56,572 nt of DNA from Cryptosporangium minutisporangium (lineage in GTDB: Bacteria; Actinomycetota; Actinomycetes; Mycobacteriales; Cryptosporangiaceae): positions 1 to 56,572 of the forward strand of contig NZ_BAAAYN010000051.1 in NCBI RefSeq assembly GCF_039536245.1, given 5' to 3'. The translations under genes and the position numbers were made by a program. Each line of letters starts with the position of its first letter. Within the stretch, counting starts at the first letter, position 1. The notes below the pieces were generated by a model, which did not search any database, was not told the DNA's origin, and saw nothing but the letters and a program-made list of their open reading frames with translations. This document shows positions 16,423 through 24,715 of the stretch, piece after piece.

Positions 16423-17352
16423 GTGACCAGGACACCCGGGGCGTTGATGCTCCTCGACGCGGCCAGCCTCTACTTCCGTGCGTTCTACGGCGTCCCGACG
16501 TCGATCACCGCGCCGGACGGCACGCCGATCAACGCCGTCCGCGGCTTCCTCGACATGACGTCGACGCTGGTCACCCGGTACCGGCCGACCCGGTTGGTGG
16601 CGTGTCTCGACGAAGATTGGCGCCCGGCGTGGCGGGTCGCGCTGGTGCCGTCGTACAAGGCGCACCGGCTGGCCGAGCCGACCGGTGACCCGACCGTCGA
16701 GGAGGTCCCGGACCTGCTGGCGCCGCAGGTCCCGATCCTGCTGGAGGTCCTGGCCGCGGTCGGGATCGCGGCGGTGGGCGCGGCCGGCTACGAAGCCGAC
16801 GACGTGATCGGGACGCTGGCCACGCGCGGCCCGGGGCCGGTGGACGTGGTGACCGGCGACCGCGACCTGATCCAGCTGATCGACGACGCGAACGGCGTCC
16901 GGGTGCTCTACACCGGACGTGGTGTCGCGAAGCTCGAGGAGATGGACGCCGCCGCGGTGCGCACCAAGTACGGCGTCGAACCGACTCAGTACGCCGACTT
17001 CGCCACCCTGCGCGGCGACCCGAGCGACGGCCTGCCGGGCGTCGCGGGCATCGGCGAGAAGACCGCGGCCGGCCTGCTCAGCCGGTTCGGTGATCTCTCG
17101 GGCCTGCTGGCCGCGGTGGACGCGCGCAACCCCGCGCTGCCTGCCGCGCACTGGAAGCGGCTGGACGCCGCCCGCGAGTACCTGGCGGTGGCACCGGACG
17201 TCGTGAAGGTCGCGTGTGAGGTGGCCATTCCGCCGGTCACCGACGCGCTCCCGTCAGCGCCCGTGGACCCTGAGCGCCTGACAGCGCTGGGGGCCCGCTG
17301 GGGGTTGGAGAGCGCCGTCGCGCGCCTCGAGAAGGCGCTCGCCGGGTCCTGA
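16423..17352 (+). CDS. 5'-3' exonuclease (FEN-like, Pol I N-terminal-domain type)
   Basis: Stand-alone flap/5'-3' exonuclease acting on RNA primers or DNA flaps. 309 residues from GTG 16423; ATG 16447 just before LLDAASLYFRAFYG is an alternative. Conserved acidic metal-binding positions are seen at MLLDAASLYFRAF, LVACLDEDWRPAWR, GYEADDVIGTLA and VVTGDRDLIQLID. The helix-hairpin-helix segment is GDPSDGLPGVAGIGEKTAAG. The ~309-residue size and absence of a polymerase domain match the mycobacterial Rv2090-type protein, which also lies near pepE and helY. Confidence 0.93.
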   Translation: MTRTPGALMLLDAASLYFRAFYGVPTSITAPDGTPINAVRGFLDMTSTLVTRYRPTRLVACLDEDWRPAWRVALVPSYKAHRLAEPTGDPTVEEVPDLLAPQVPILLEVLAAVGIAAVGAAGYEADDVIGTLATRGPGPVDVVTGDRDLIQLIDDANGVRVLYTGRGVAKLEEMDAAAVRTKYGVEPTQYADFATLRGDPSDGLPGVAGIGEKTAAGLLSRFGDLSGLLAAVDARNPALPAAHWKRLDAAREYLAVAPDVVKVACEVAIPPVTDALPSAPVDPERLTALGARWGLESAVARLEKALAGS

Positions 17353-17354
17353 CC

Positions 17355-17394
17355 TCAGATGGACGCTACGCGCGCCGACGTAGCGTCCATCTGA
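17355..17394 (+). terminator. 16-bp perfect hairpin after the 5'-3' exonuclease gene
   Basis: TCAGATGGACGCTACG (17355-17370) pairs exactly with CGTAGCGTCCATCTGA (17379-17394) around an 8-base loop, two bases after the stop codon. No U-tract follows. It sits between convergent genes, so bidirectional termination is likely. Confidence 0.85.
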
Positions 17395-17396
17395 CG

Positions 17397-17464
17397 TCGA
17401 CGGGGCGCGGCGTCACCCGGCGGCGACGGGACGCGGCGTCGCCCGGCGATCGACAGGGCGCGGC
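17397..17464. repeat. Three degenerate ~27-bp tandem units
   Basis: Units beginning TCGACGGGGCGCGGCGTC, CGACGGGACGCGGCGTC and TCGACAGGGCGCGG follow each other between the exonuclease hairpin and the stop codon of the convergent kinase gene. The first two share the ending (A/G)CCCGGCG. The role is unknown. Confidence 0.65.
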
Positions 17465-18385
17465 TCAGTGCGGGGACGGGGCCGTGGGGAGCGTCAGGCG
17501 GAACGTCGTCCCGTGGCCGGGCGCCGATCGGACGTCGAGGTCACCGCGGTGGGCGCGCGCGATCGCGCTGACCGTGCCCAGGCCGAGGTGTGCGTCCTCC
17601 TCCTGACCGCTGCCCTCGCCGAGGACCAGCCGCAGCGGCCGGAGCAGGCCGCGTTGCCGCTCCGGGTCGATGCCGACGCCGGTGTCCTGGACCTCCACCG
17701 CGGGTTTCGGCTCGGCCAGCGCCCGGAGTTTCAGCTGCCCGCCGCGGTCGGTGAAGCGGAGCGCGTTGCCGGCCAGGTGACCGATGGCGCGCTCCAGCAG
17801 CACCGGGTCGCCGACCGTCCAGACCGGATGCTTCGCCTCCACGGTCACGGCCACCCCGCTGCCGTCCGCCGCCGGTGCCACCGCGGAGCCGACGCGGTCG
17901 ACCACCGCGGCGAGGTCGACCGGCACGTGATCGCGGGCGGCGTCGCCGTGGCGGGCCCGGGCGAGCAGCAGGAGCGTGTCGATCACCCGGAGCATCCGGT
18001 CGGAGTTCGCCTTGACGGCGTTCACCAGTCGTTTCGCGGTCGCTGGGTCCAGGCCGGCTGCCTGGTCGTCGGCGAGGAGTTCGAGCAGCGTGCGGATCGC
18101 GGTGAGCGGCGTCCGCAGATGGTGCCCTACCAGGTCGACGAAGTCGTCGATGAAATCGTGCGGGGTGGCGGGGGGACCGCCGTCGCCGACTCCGGTGTCG
18201 CGGTTGCGGGACCGGAACGCTGCCTGGAACGCCGCGTGGTCGGCGTCCGGGTCGACGCCGTCCGCGTCGGTGACGTGGGTGCGGGCGTGGTGTCCACTCT
18301 CGCCGTCGTCGGGGTGCTGTTCAGGAACGTGAACGCCGTACTCATGACCCGCGTGTTGACGGAGCGGAGCATCCTCGTGCCGCAC
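17465..18385 (-). CDS. Soluble sensor histidine kinase without a sensor domain
   Basis: GTG 18385 (VRHEDAPLRQ) gives 306 residues; the frame is open to 18472 but has no better start. There is no transmembrane segment. The first ~80 residues are His/Asp-rich and disordered. HisKA follows with DLVGHHLRTPLTAIRTLLEL (phosphoacceptor His), then HATPase_c with NALRFTDRGGQL (N-box), VQDTGVGIDPE (G1), GLGTVSAIARAHRGDLDV (G2) and APGHGTTFRLTLP. No response regulator is adjacent, so it is an orphan. Input would have to come through the N-terminal tail or a partner protein. Confidence 0.88.
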   Translation of the reverse strand: MRHEDAPLRQHAGHEYGVHVPEQHPDDGESGHHARTHVTDADGVDPDADHAAFQAAFRSRNRDTGVGDGGPPATPHDFIDDFVDLVGHHLRTPLTAIRTLLELLADDQAAGLDPATAKRLVNAVKANSDRMLRVIDTLLLLARARHGDAARDHVPVDLAAVVDRVGSAVAPAADGSGVAVTVEAKHPVWTVGDPVLLERAIGHLAGNALRFTDRGGQLKLRALAEPKPAVEVQDTGVGIDPERQRGLLRPLRLVLGEGSGQEEDAHLGLGTVSAIARAHRGDLDVRSAPGHGTTFRLTLPTAPSPH

Positions 18386-18475
18386 TGAGCCCCCAGTCGG
18401 AATTGCCCACAGTAGATTTGACCCTGCACGGACGCCCGGTATGCCGGAATCTAACCACAGGAAATGCCGCAAACA

Positions 18476-18537
18476 GCGCCAACGGCGCGCGCAGCGTCGT
18501 CCACCACGAGCAGTGAAAGCGCCGCAGGCGCGCGCAG
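18476..18537. repeat. Direct repeat GCGCC(AAC/GCA)GGCGCGCGCAG, 43 bp apart
   Basis: Two copies of a 19-base motif (18476-18494 and about 18519-18537) lie upstream of the orphan kinase gene and downstream of helY. Each contains overlapping GCGC palindromes. They may be regulatory sites for the kinase gene, as they end within about 150 bases of its start. Confidence 0.6.
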
Positions 18538-18554
18538 TTTGCTTGAACCTGGAG

Positions 18555-18651
18555 CCCTCTGAGGGCGGCGCTGCCGATCCGGCGCGGCCACGCCGCGTAT
18601 AACTTGCTACTCAAGTGGTCGCGCCGGCTCGGCAGCGTCGTTCTCAGAGGG
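18555..18651 (-). terminator. Long imperfect hairpin (35-bp arms) at the end of helY
   Basis: Bases 18555-18589 (starting CCCTCTGAGGGCGGCGCTGC) are an inverted copy of 18617-18651 at 30 of 35 positions, with a 27-base loop. The right arm overlaps the last codons and stop of helY. It is far longer than a normal terminator stem. Confidence 0.75.
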
Positions 18652-21370
18652 CCGTATAGGCGACTACGCCTCGGCGGGTGGCGTCTATCGCCTGGCGGGC
18701 CGTGGACCGCAGGTCGCTGCCGGCCGGGGCCGCGCCCGCGATCTGGTCGAGCAGGTCCAGCACCTGCCGGCACCACCGCACGAAGTCTCCGGCAGGCATC
18801 TCACCCTCGACACCCGCCGCCGCGGTGAGCACCCGCTCCAGCGGCTCTCCCCGGGCCCAGCGGTAGGCCGGCCAGACGAAGCCGTAGTCGGGCTCGCGGG
18901 TCAGCGCCAGGCCCCGATCCCCCTCGTCGGCCTGCAGCTCCGCGGCGAGGCGACCGATCACGGTGAGCGAGTCCCGCAGCGGCCCGTTCGGTACCGGCGT
19001 CGGCCCCTCGTCAGCCCGCCGGGCCTCGTAGACCAGCGCGGACACCGCACCAGCGAGCTCCGCGGCCGACAGGCCATCCCAGACGCCGGCACGCAGGCAC
19101 TCGGCGACCAGCAGGTCGGACTCGGACCAGATCCGGGCCAGCCCGCTGCCGGCCTCGGTCACCCGCTCGCCGTCCAGGTAACCCCGGCTCTCCAGCAGGC
19201 CGCAGACCTGGTCGAAGGTCCTGGCGAGCGAGTTGGTGCGGGTGTGCACGCGCTGCTCGAGCTGGTGGGTCTCCTTCGCCAGGCGGTCGTAGCGCTCGGC
19301 CCAGCGGGCGTGCTCCTCCCGGTCGTGGCACCCGTGGCAGGGGTGGCGGCGCAGGGCCGCACGCAGCTCCGCCAGCAGGTCGTCGTCGGCCGCCGCCGCC
19401 CGGCCCTTGCGCTTCCGCACCGCGGCCAGGTCGGAGGCGGCGGTCCGCAGCGACGACGCGAGGTCGCGCCGGGCCTGCGGCGACCGGTGGTTGAAGTGCT
19501 TCGGCACCCGCATCCGGGTGAGCACCTCGACCTCGTTCGGGAAGTCGGCGAGCGACAGCCGGCCGGCCCAGCGATCGGCGGTGAGCACGAGCGGGCGAGC
19601 CTCGCCCAGCGGTTGCGACCCCGGGTCGAGCACGACGGCCAAGCCGGCGCGGCGACCGCTCTGGACCATGACGACGTCGCCGATGCGCAGCCGCTCCAGC
19701 GAGTCGGCGGCCGCCGCCCGCCGCTGCGCCGCGCCCTGTTTGGCCAGCGCGTTCTCACGGTCCTTGATCTGCCTGCGCAGCGCCGCGTACTCGGCGAAGT
19801 CACCGAGGTGGCAGGTCATCGACTCCAGGTAGGCGTCGAGCGCGTCGTTCTGCCGCTGCGCCTGCTTGGCCAGTCCGACGACGGCCCGGTCGGCCTGGAA
19901 CTGGGCGAACGAGGTCTCCAGCAGCTCGCGGGCTCGCTCCCGCCCGACCGAGCCGACCAGGTTGACCGCCATGTTGTAGGACGGCCGGAAGCTCGACCGG
20001 AGCGGATAGGTGCGGGTCGACGCGAGGCCGGCGACGTGCCGCGGATCGATCTCCGGCGACCAGACCACGACCGCGTGCCCCTCGACGTCGATCCCCCGAC
20101 GCCCGGCGCGGCCGGTGAGCTGCGTGTACTCCCCCGCCGTCAGGTCGACGTGGGTCTCGCCGTTGAACTTGACCAGGCGCTCCAGCACGACCGAGCGCGC
20201 GGGCATGTTGATGCCGAGCGCGAGCGTCTCGGTGGCGAACACGGCCTTGACCAGCCCACGGACGAACAGCTCCTCGACGACCTCCTTGTAGACCGGGAGC
20301 AGCCCGGCGTGGTGAGCGGCCAGGCCTCGCTGCAGCCCGTCGAGCCACTCCCAGTAGCCGAGCACCTGTAGGTCTTCGGCCGCGAGGTCGGCGGTGCGCT
20401 CCTCGGCGATACGACGGATCTCGATGCGCTCCTCCGGCGTCGTCAGGCGCAAACCGGCGGCCATGCACTGCTGGACGGCGGCGTCGCACCCGGCGCGGCT
20501 GAACACGAAGGTGATCGCCGGGAGCAGGCCTTCCCGGTCCAGGCGCTCGATCACGTCGGACCGGTACGGCACCAGGTTCTTCGCCCGGATCGGCCGGCCG
20601 GAACGGCTGAACTGGACGCGACGCAGTTGCTCGCGGACGTAGCGGGTGAGTTCCGGGTCGACGTCCTTGTGGGAGGGCTGCCCGGTCGCGGACGCCTTCT
20701 CGGTGAACAGGTCGAACATTCGCCGCCCGACGAGCATGTGCTGCCAGAGCGGCACCGGGCGGTGCTCGGAGACGACCACGGCCGTGTCGCCGCGGACGGT
20801 GACCAGCCACTCCGCGAACTCCTCGGCGTTGCTGACCGTCGCCGAGAGGGAGACCAGCGAGACCGACTCGGGGAGGTGGATGATCACCTCCTCCCACACC
20901 GCGCCGCGGAACCGGTCGGCGAGGTAATGCACCTCGTCCATCACGACGTAGGCCAGGTTCGCCAGGGTCGCGGAGCCGGCGTAGAGCATGTTCCGCAGTA
21001 CCTCGGTGGTCATGACCACCACCGGCGCGTCGCCGTTGATCGCGTTGTCGCCGGTCAGCAGGCCGACCTTGTCAGCGCCGTACCGGGCGACCAGGTCGTT
21101 GAACTTCTGGTTGGACAGCGCCTTGATCGGCGTCGTGTAGAAGCACTTGGTGCCCTGGCGCAGCGCCAGGTGGACCGCGAATTCGCCGACGACCGTCTTC
21201 CCGGCGCCGGTCGGGGCGCACACCAGCACCCCGCGCCCGTCTTCGAGCGCCTGGCAGGCCTCCCGCTGGAAGTCATCGAGATCGAACGACAGTTGCGCGG
21301 TGAAGTCGGTGTACCCCGGGTAGGCGGCGCGCCGACGAGCCGCCGCGTACTGCTCGGCGGGGGAGCTCAT
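18644..21370 (-). CDS. helY: HelY-type DEAD/DEAH-box RNA helicase (Ski2/Mtr4-like)
   Basis: 908 residues from ATG 21370, the start that precedes the conserved YPGYTDFTAQLSFDLDDFQR region. Motifs in order: Walker A APTGAGKTVVGEFA, motif Ia TTPIKALSNQKF, LLTGDNAIN, motif II VVMDEVHYLAD, motif III SLSATVSNAEEF, FVFSRAGCDAAV, the helicase C-terminal LALGINMPARSVVLERLVKF and motif VI YTQLTGRAGRRGIDVEG. The C-terminal ~300 residues carry the family's SH3-like/ratchet and DSHCT-type region, including RHPCHGCHDREEHARWAERY. It is expected to act in RNA turnover. HelY is part of the conserved tat/paf neighbourhood in actinobacteria. Confidence 0.95.
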   Translation of the reverse strand: MSSPAEQYAAARRRAAYPGYTDFTAQLSFDLDDFQREACQALEDGRGVLVCAPTGAGKTVVGEFAVHLALRQGTKCFYTTPIKALSNQKFNDLVARYGADKVGLLTGDNAINGDAPVVVMTTEVLRNMLYAGSATLANLAYVVMDEVHYLADRFRGAVWEEVIIHLPESVSLVSLSATVSNAEEFAEWLVTVRGDTAVVVSEHRPVPLWQHMLVGRRMFDLFTEKASATGQPSHKDVDPELTRYVREQLRRVQFSRSGRPIRAKNLVPYRSDVIERLDREGLLPAITFVFSRAGCDAAVQQCMAAGLRLTTPEERIEIRRIAEERTADLAAEDLQVLGYWEWLDGLQRGLAAHHAGLLPVYKEVVEELFVRGLVKAVFATETLALGINMPARSVVLERLVKFNGETHVDLTAGEYTQLTGRAGRRGIDVEGHAVVVWSPEIDPRHVAGLASTRTYPLRSSFRPSYNMAVNLVGSVGRERARELLETSFAQFQADRAVVGLAKQAQRQNDALDAYLESMTCHLGDFAEYAALRRQIKDRENALAKQGAAQRRAAAADSLERLRIGDVVMVQSGRRAGLAVVLDPGSQPLGEARPLVLTADRWAGRLSLADFPNEVEVLTRMRVPKHFNHRSPQARRDLASSLRTAASDLAAVRKRKGRAAAADDDLLAELRAALRRHPCHGCHDREEHARWAERYDRLAKETHQLEQRVHTRTNSLARTFDQVCGLLESRGYLDGERVTEAGSGLARIWSESDLLVAECLRAGVWDGLSAAELAGAVSALVYEARRADEGPTPVPNGPLRDSLTVIGRLAAELQADEGDRGLALTREPDYGFVWPAYRWARGEPLERVLTAAAGVEGEMPAGDFVRWCRQVLDLLDQIAGAAPAGSDLRSTARQAIDATRRGVVAYTAL

Positions 21371-21593
21371 GAGGCCAAGGCTACGCGAGGATGCGACTGG
21401 TTCACGCGTCGCGGCCCTCGGGGGTGTTACAGGTCGCGGCCGCCCGAAGAGGCCAGAACCGGGAGATGGCGACATTCTCGATGTTACGGGCGGCGCCACC
21501 GGAATTTCCCGCCATTTCTCGCCCGGCGAGTAGGACACACGAGTCGACGGCAGGGTGAATTACCCCGCCGTCGAATTCATGTACCGATTTCCG

Positions 21594-23108
21594 CTACGCC
21601 GTGGTTGCAACTTCCCCGCTCACCACGGAAATACCGTCGACCATCGGCTTCAGCTCGGGAACCTCCGAGAGACAGCGCAGCGTCCGCGTCACCCGTTCGA
21701 CGTTCAGACCCTGTCGGGCTCCGTCGAACTGCGCTCCTCGCAAGGAATCCACGAGAAGCGGGACGACCGGGCCGAGATCCTGAACCGTCGCACCTTCTCG
21801 CGCCAGGATGTCCGGGTCGCAGCCCCATGTCAGGATCCGCATCCGCTGCGCCGGGTCGGCGCCGTCGAACGTGGCACGGCAGCCCCATTGCAGGAAGTCG
21901 GCGAGCCGCTTCTTGTGCACGGCGCGATCGTCGACGTCGGAGCTCTCCACGTCCGCGCAGAGCCGCTCGATCTCGGCGGCCACCGGAACCGACGGGTGCG
22001 AGGGGCGGGAGATCATCATCCCCTCGTCCTCGGTGAGGTGGGCGTCGTCGGACTCCAGCGCGTTGAGCATCGGGTGGGTCTTGCACGGGTCCGACCAGTC
22101 GAGCTGACCGAGGAACGTGTGCTTCTCGTAGCCGGCCGGCAGGCCCATGAAGCAGAGCGGGACGTCTCGGCCGCTCACCGCGATCGTGTGCAGAGCCAGC
22201 CGGAGGATGTCGAGCGGCCAACCGAGGTCACCGACCGTGACGAGCGTCGCCTCGCCGTCGTCCACATAGAGCGTCGTGTTGAGCACCAGGGCCACCGCCT
22301 CGGACATGCTCTGCACGTACATCAAGCGATAGGGCTCGTGGATGTTCAGGACGCCGGCGTCGACCTTCCGCCGGAAGTCGTCGAAGACGATGCTGTTCTC
22401 GGCGATGTGCGTGAACCGGACCATGCCGATCTTCGTCGCGAGCGACGGCGCTTCCTCGGCGATCATCCACTCCGCGACCTTCTTGCTGCCCGCGTAGATG
22501 TCGGGCGTGTAGTACCTGGCCGCTTTTCCGGTGGAGGCGTGGACGCAGATGTCCACCCCGAACTGGTCGCAGAGCGTCAGGACGTTCCGCGTGCCGGTGA
22601 TGTTCGTGCTGATCGTGAACGCGGTCTCGAACTCGGCGAGACCGGGTTCCCGCTGTGCGGCGAGGTGGTAGACGATCTCCGGGTTGAACTCGGCGAAGAC
22701 CTTGCCGGTCGCTTCCAGGTCGCGGATGTCGGCGATCACCGGAACGACGCGGTTCTCCGCACCCTCCGGAATCGGTGAGTCGCGCAGGTCGAGCGCACAG
22801 ATCGCGCCGGTCGGCAGACGGTTGGCCAGCGCGGCGACGACCTCCGAGCCGACCGCACCGGCCGCGCCGGTGACGAGCACCCGCTTGCCGCGCAGGAAGT
22901 CGGCGAGGCGAGTCGTCTCCAGTGGAACCGCGCGCTGCCGGTAGATCTCCATCGGGTCGACGGTGATCGGTTCGTCGGCGTCGTAGGACTTGATCAGCGC
23001 GCTGGTCAGGCCCCACAGCCGGGCGCGCACGGGTTCCGGGTTCGGACCGAAGTCGCCTGCCGGTGCCAGCGCCAGGATTTCGTCGATGATCTCGGCTCGA
23101 CTGAGCAT
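21594..23108 (-). CDS. FlaA1/CapD-like NAD-dependent nucleotide-sugar dehydratase/epimerase, long form
   Basis: 504 residues from ATG 23108 (GGGGGGC upstream). The Rossmann glycine motif is RVLVTGAAGAVGSEVVAALA near residue 95; VYHLAAQREPGLAEFETAF, the HASTGKAARYYTPDIYAGSK stretch with a YxxxK catalytic pair, and RFTHIAENSIVFDDFRRKVD follow. It resembles polysaccharide-biosynthesis dehydratases (UDP-HexNAc 4,6-dehydratase type). It has an extra ~90-residue helical N-terminus and a ~200-residue C-terminal part that I do not recognise. No membrane span and no sugar-pathway neighbours. It is flanked by unusually AT-rich spacers, so lateral acquisition is possible. Confidence 0.8.
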   Translation of the reverse strand: MLSRAEIIDEILALAPAGDFGPNPEPVRARLWGLTSALIKSYDADEPITVDPMEIYRQRAVPLETTRLADFLRGKRVLVTGAAGAVGSEVVAALANRLPTGAICALDLRDSPIPEGAENRVVPVIADIRDLEATGKVFAEFNPEIVYHLAAQREPGLAEFETAFTISTNITGTRNVLTLCDQFGVDICVHASTGKAARYYTPDIYAGSKKVAEWMIAEEAPSLATKIGMVRFTHIAENSIVFDDFRRKVDAGVLNIHEPYRLMYVQSMSEAVALVLNTTLYVDDGEATLVTVGDLGWPLDILRLALHTIAVSGRDVPLCFMGLPAGYEKHTFLGQLDWSDPCKTHPMLNALESDDAHLTEDEGMMISRPSHPSVPVAAEIERLCADVESSDVDDRAVHKKRLADFLQWGCRATFDGADPAQRMRILTWGCDPDILAREGATVQDLGPVVPLLVDSLRGAQFDGARQGLNVERVTRTLRCLSEVPELKPMVDGISVVSGEVATTA

Positions 23109-23761
23109 GGACTGCCCCCCATCCTCGATGTTCGTGACCGTCTGGAGTCGTCTACGGACACCCACCGACTCCCCGACGCGGCCAGGGCCTCCGCGGCCCC
23201 GGCCGAGGGGGTGGTGGGGGTGTGGATCGCACGATCGCCCTGGCTGATTCGCGACCCTTCGCCTGACGCCCGGCGCAGCGCGTGAATGGGAATCGTCTGG
23301 GTTGCCACCCACGCTCCATTCACGCCGTCCGGCACCGATCAGGGTTCTGGGTTAACGGAAAGTTTCGAATACACGAAGGCCCGCCGGGAAAAGACAATAC
23401 AGCCCACGCGCATCCCCACGCTATCGGTCCCGCAAGCCGATCGGGTCGAAGTCGAGATCGCGGAGTACCGAATCCGGCAGTTGCCACCACATCGGCGACG
23501 GGGTCACGGGGAGTGCTAGCACTGGGACATACTTTCGTCGAAACAATACCGACGTACGGCCCCCTGAACCGTGGTCAACAGCGCTTTTCCCGCGACAGAT
23601 ATCCGTGCAATCGTCACCGAGGGTCGCCTGACGACTTATTACCATTACATATTTGTTTCCTAATAGCGAGCCTGTTTCACGCGAGAACCACGCATTACCT
23701 ACTTCGCCGATAGGAGTGCCTCGACCGCAGTCGACGTGGTGAAGTGGGTTAACGTGGCGAC
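23109..23761. other. 653-base divergent, partly AT-rich intergenic region
   Basis: No believable gene. GC falls clearly between about 23330 and 23720, with runs such as TTATTACCATTACATATTTG (23635-23654), unlike the rest of the window. It contains the 12-bp palindrome AGTGCTAGCACT (23512-23523) and a GCCGATAG octamer (23706-23713). It must hold the promoters of the divergent dehydratase and HAD genes. The size suggests complex regulation or a decayed acquired segment. Confidence 0.6.
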
Positions 23762-24472
23762 GTGTCAGATGCCCGACAGCTCCGCCCTATTGACGCCGTC
23801 CTCTTCGATTTCTCCGGCACGTTGCTCTCGGTCGAGCCCGCCGAGGAGTGGCTCCGGAGAGCCGCTACTCCGCTCGGACTCCACTACTCCCCCACGGAGG
23901 CAGCCGAGCTGACCGAGCGGCTGCTGTGGGCCGGTCGCCCCGGCGGTCCCGCGCCGTCGGACCTCACCGGTGCGCTGATCGACGCGTACGCGTCCCGGGA
24001 CCTCACCCCGGAATTGCACCGGGAGACCTACACCGCGCTGATGGCCCGCGCCGACCTGCCCGACCCCCGACTCGTCGACGCGCTCTACGACGCGATGCTG
24101 CCGCCGGAGGCCTGGGTGCCCTACCCGGACGCCGCACCGGTGCTCGCCACCCTGCAGGAACACGGCATCAAGGTCGCCGTGGTCAGCAACATCGCGCACG
24201 ACCTGCGGCCGACGTTCGACCAGCACGGGCTGAGCCGCTGGATCGACGCGTTCGTGTTCTCGTACGAGCTCGAGGTGATGAAGCCGAGCCCGAAGATCTT
24301 CCACGCGGCGTGCGAAGCGCTCGACGTGGTGCCGGAGCGCGCGCTGATGGTCGGGGACACGACCGCGGACGCGGGGGCGGTCGAGGTAGGGATGCCGGTG
24401 CTGGTGCTGCCGGCCAGCCCGCCCGGTGTGGTCCACGGCTTGGCGGCGGTGTTGGCGCTCGCGGGAATCTGA
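23762..24472 (+). CDS. HAD-superfamily hydrolase with a DFSGT motif
   Basis: 236 residues from GTG 23762. HAD motif I is VLFDFSGTLL, motif II VAVVSNIAHDLRP, motif III the Lys in VMKPSPKIFHAA, and motif IV MVGDTTADAGAVE. The helical cap lies between residues ~20 and 110. Motif I has Ser where phosphatases have the second Asp (general acid). This is seen in some HAD subfamilies and would alter or weaken phosphatase activity. Substrate unknown. It is followed by a 240-base gap and a secreted TIG protein that is probably separately transcribed. Confidence 0.9.
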   Translation: MSDARQLRPIDAVLFDFSGTLLSVEPAEEWLRRAATPLGLHYSPTEAAELTERLLWAGRPGGPAPSDLTGALIDAYASRDLTPELHRETYTALMARADLPDPRLVDALYDAMLPPEAWVPYPDAAPVLATLQEHGIKVAVVSNIAHDLRPTFDQHGLSRWIDAFVFSYELEVMKPSPKIFHAACEALDVVPERALMVGDTTADAGAVEVGMPVLVLPASPPGVVHGLAAVLALAGI

Positions 24473-24715
24473 CCACCGCGCGCCGGCCTGGCGCGGCCGG
24501 CCCAGGCCGCCTGGGACCGGTCGGGCCGGGCCGAGTGCTTCCCGGCGGCGGGCGGACCGCTGAACGGCCGGGGAGGATCAGCCGTTCGGCCGGAACCGCC
24601 GGTGAAGGCTCAGCTCGGCGATTCCCGCGCCGACCTCCCCGGCGAAGCGCGAACGCACCCGCGATCGCGGTCCGGACCAGGCACGGAGCGTGCCGGTCTC
24701 ACGGAGGAGACCCCC

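Noticed and set aside
23512-23523. AGTGCTAGCACT palindrome considered as a CIRCE (HrcA) operator
   Set aside because: CIRCE needs a 9-base spacer between TTAGCACTC and GAGTGCTAA; here the halves abut and no chaperone gene follows.
23706-23713. GCCGATAG before the HAD gene considered as a flagellar-sigma promoter
   Set aside because: The bases 15 bp upstream (ACCA) do not resemble TAAA, and a HAD hydrolase is not an expected target.
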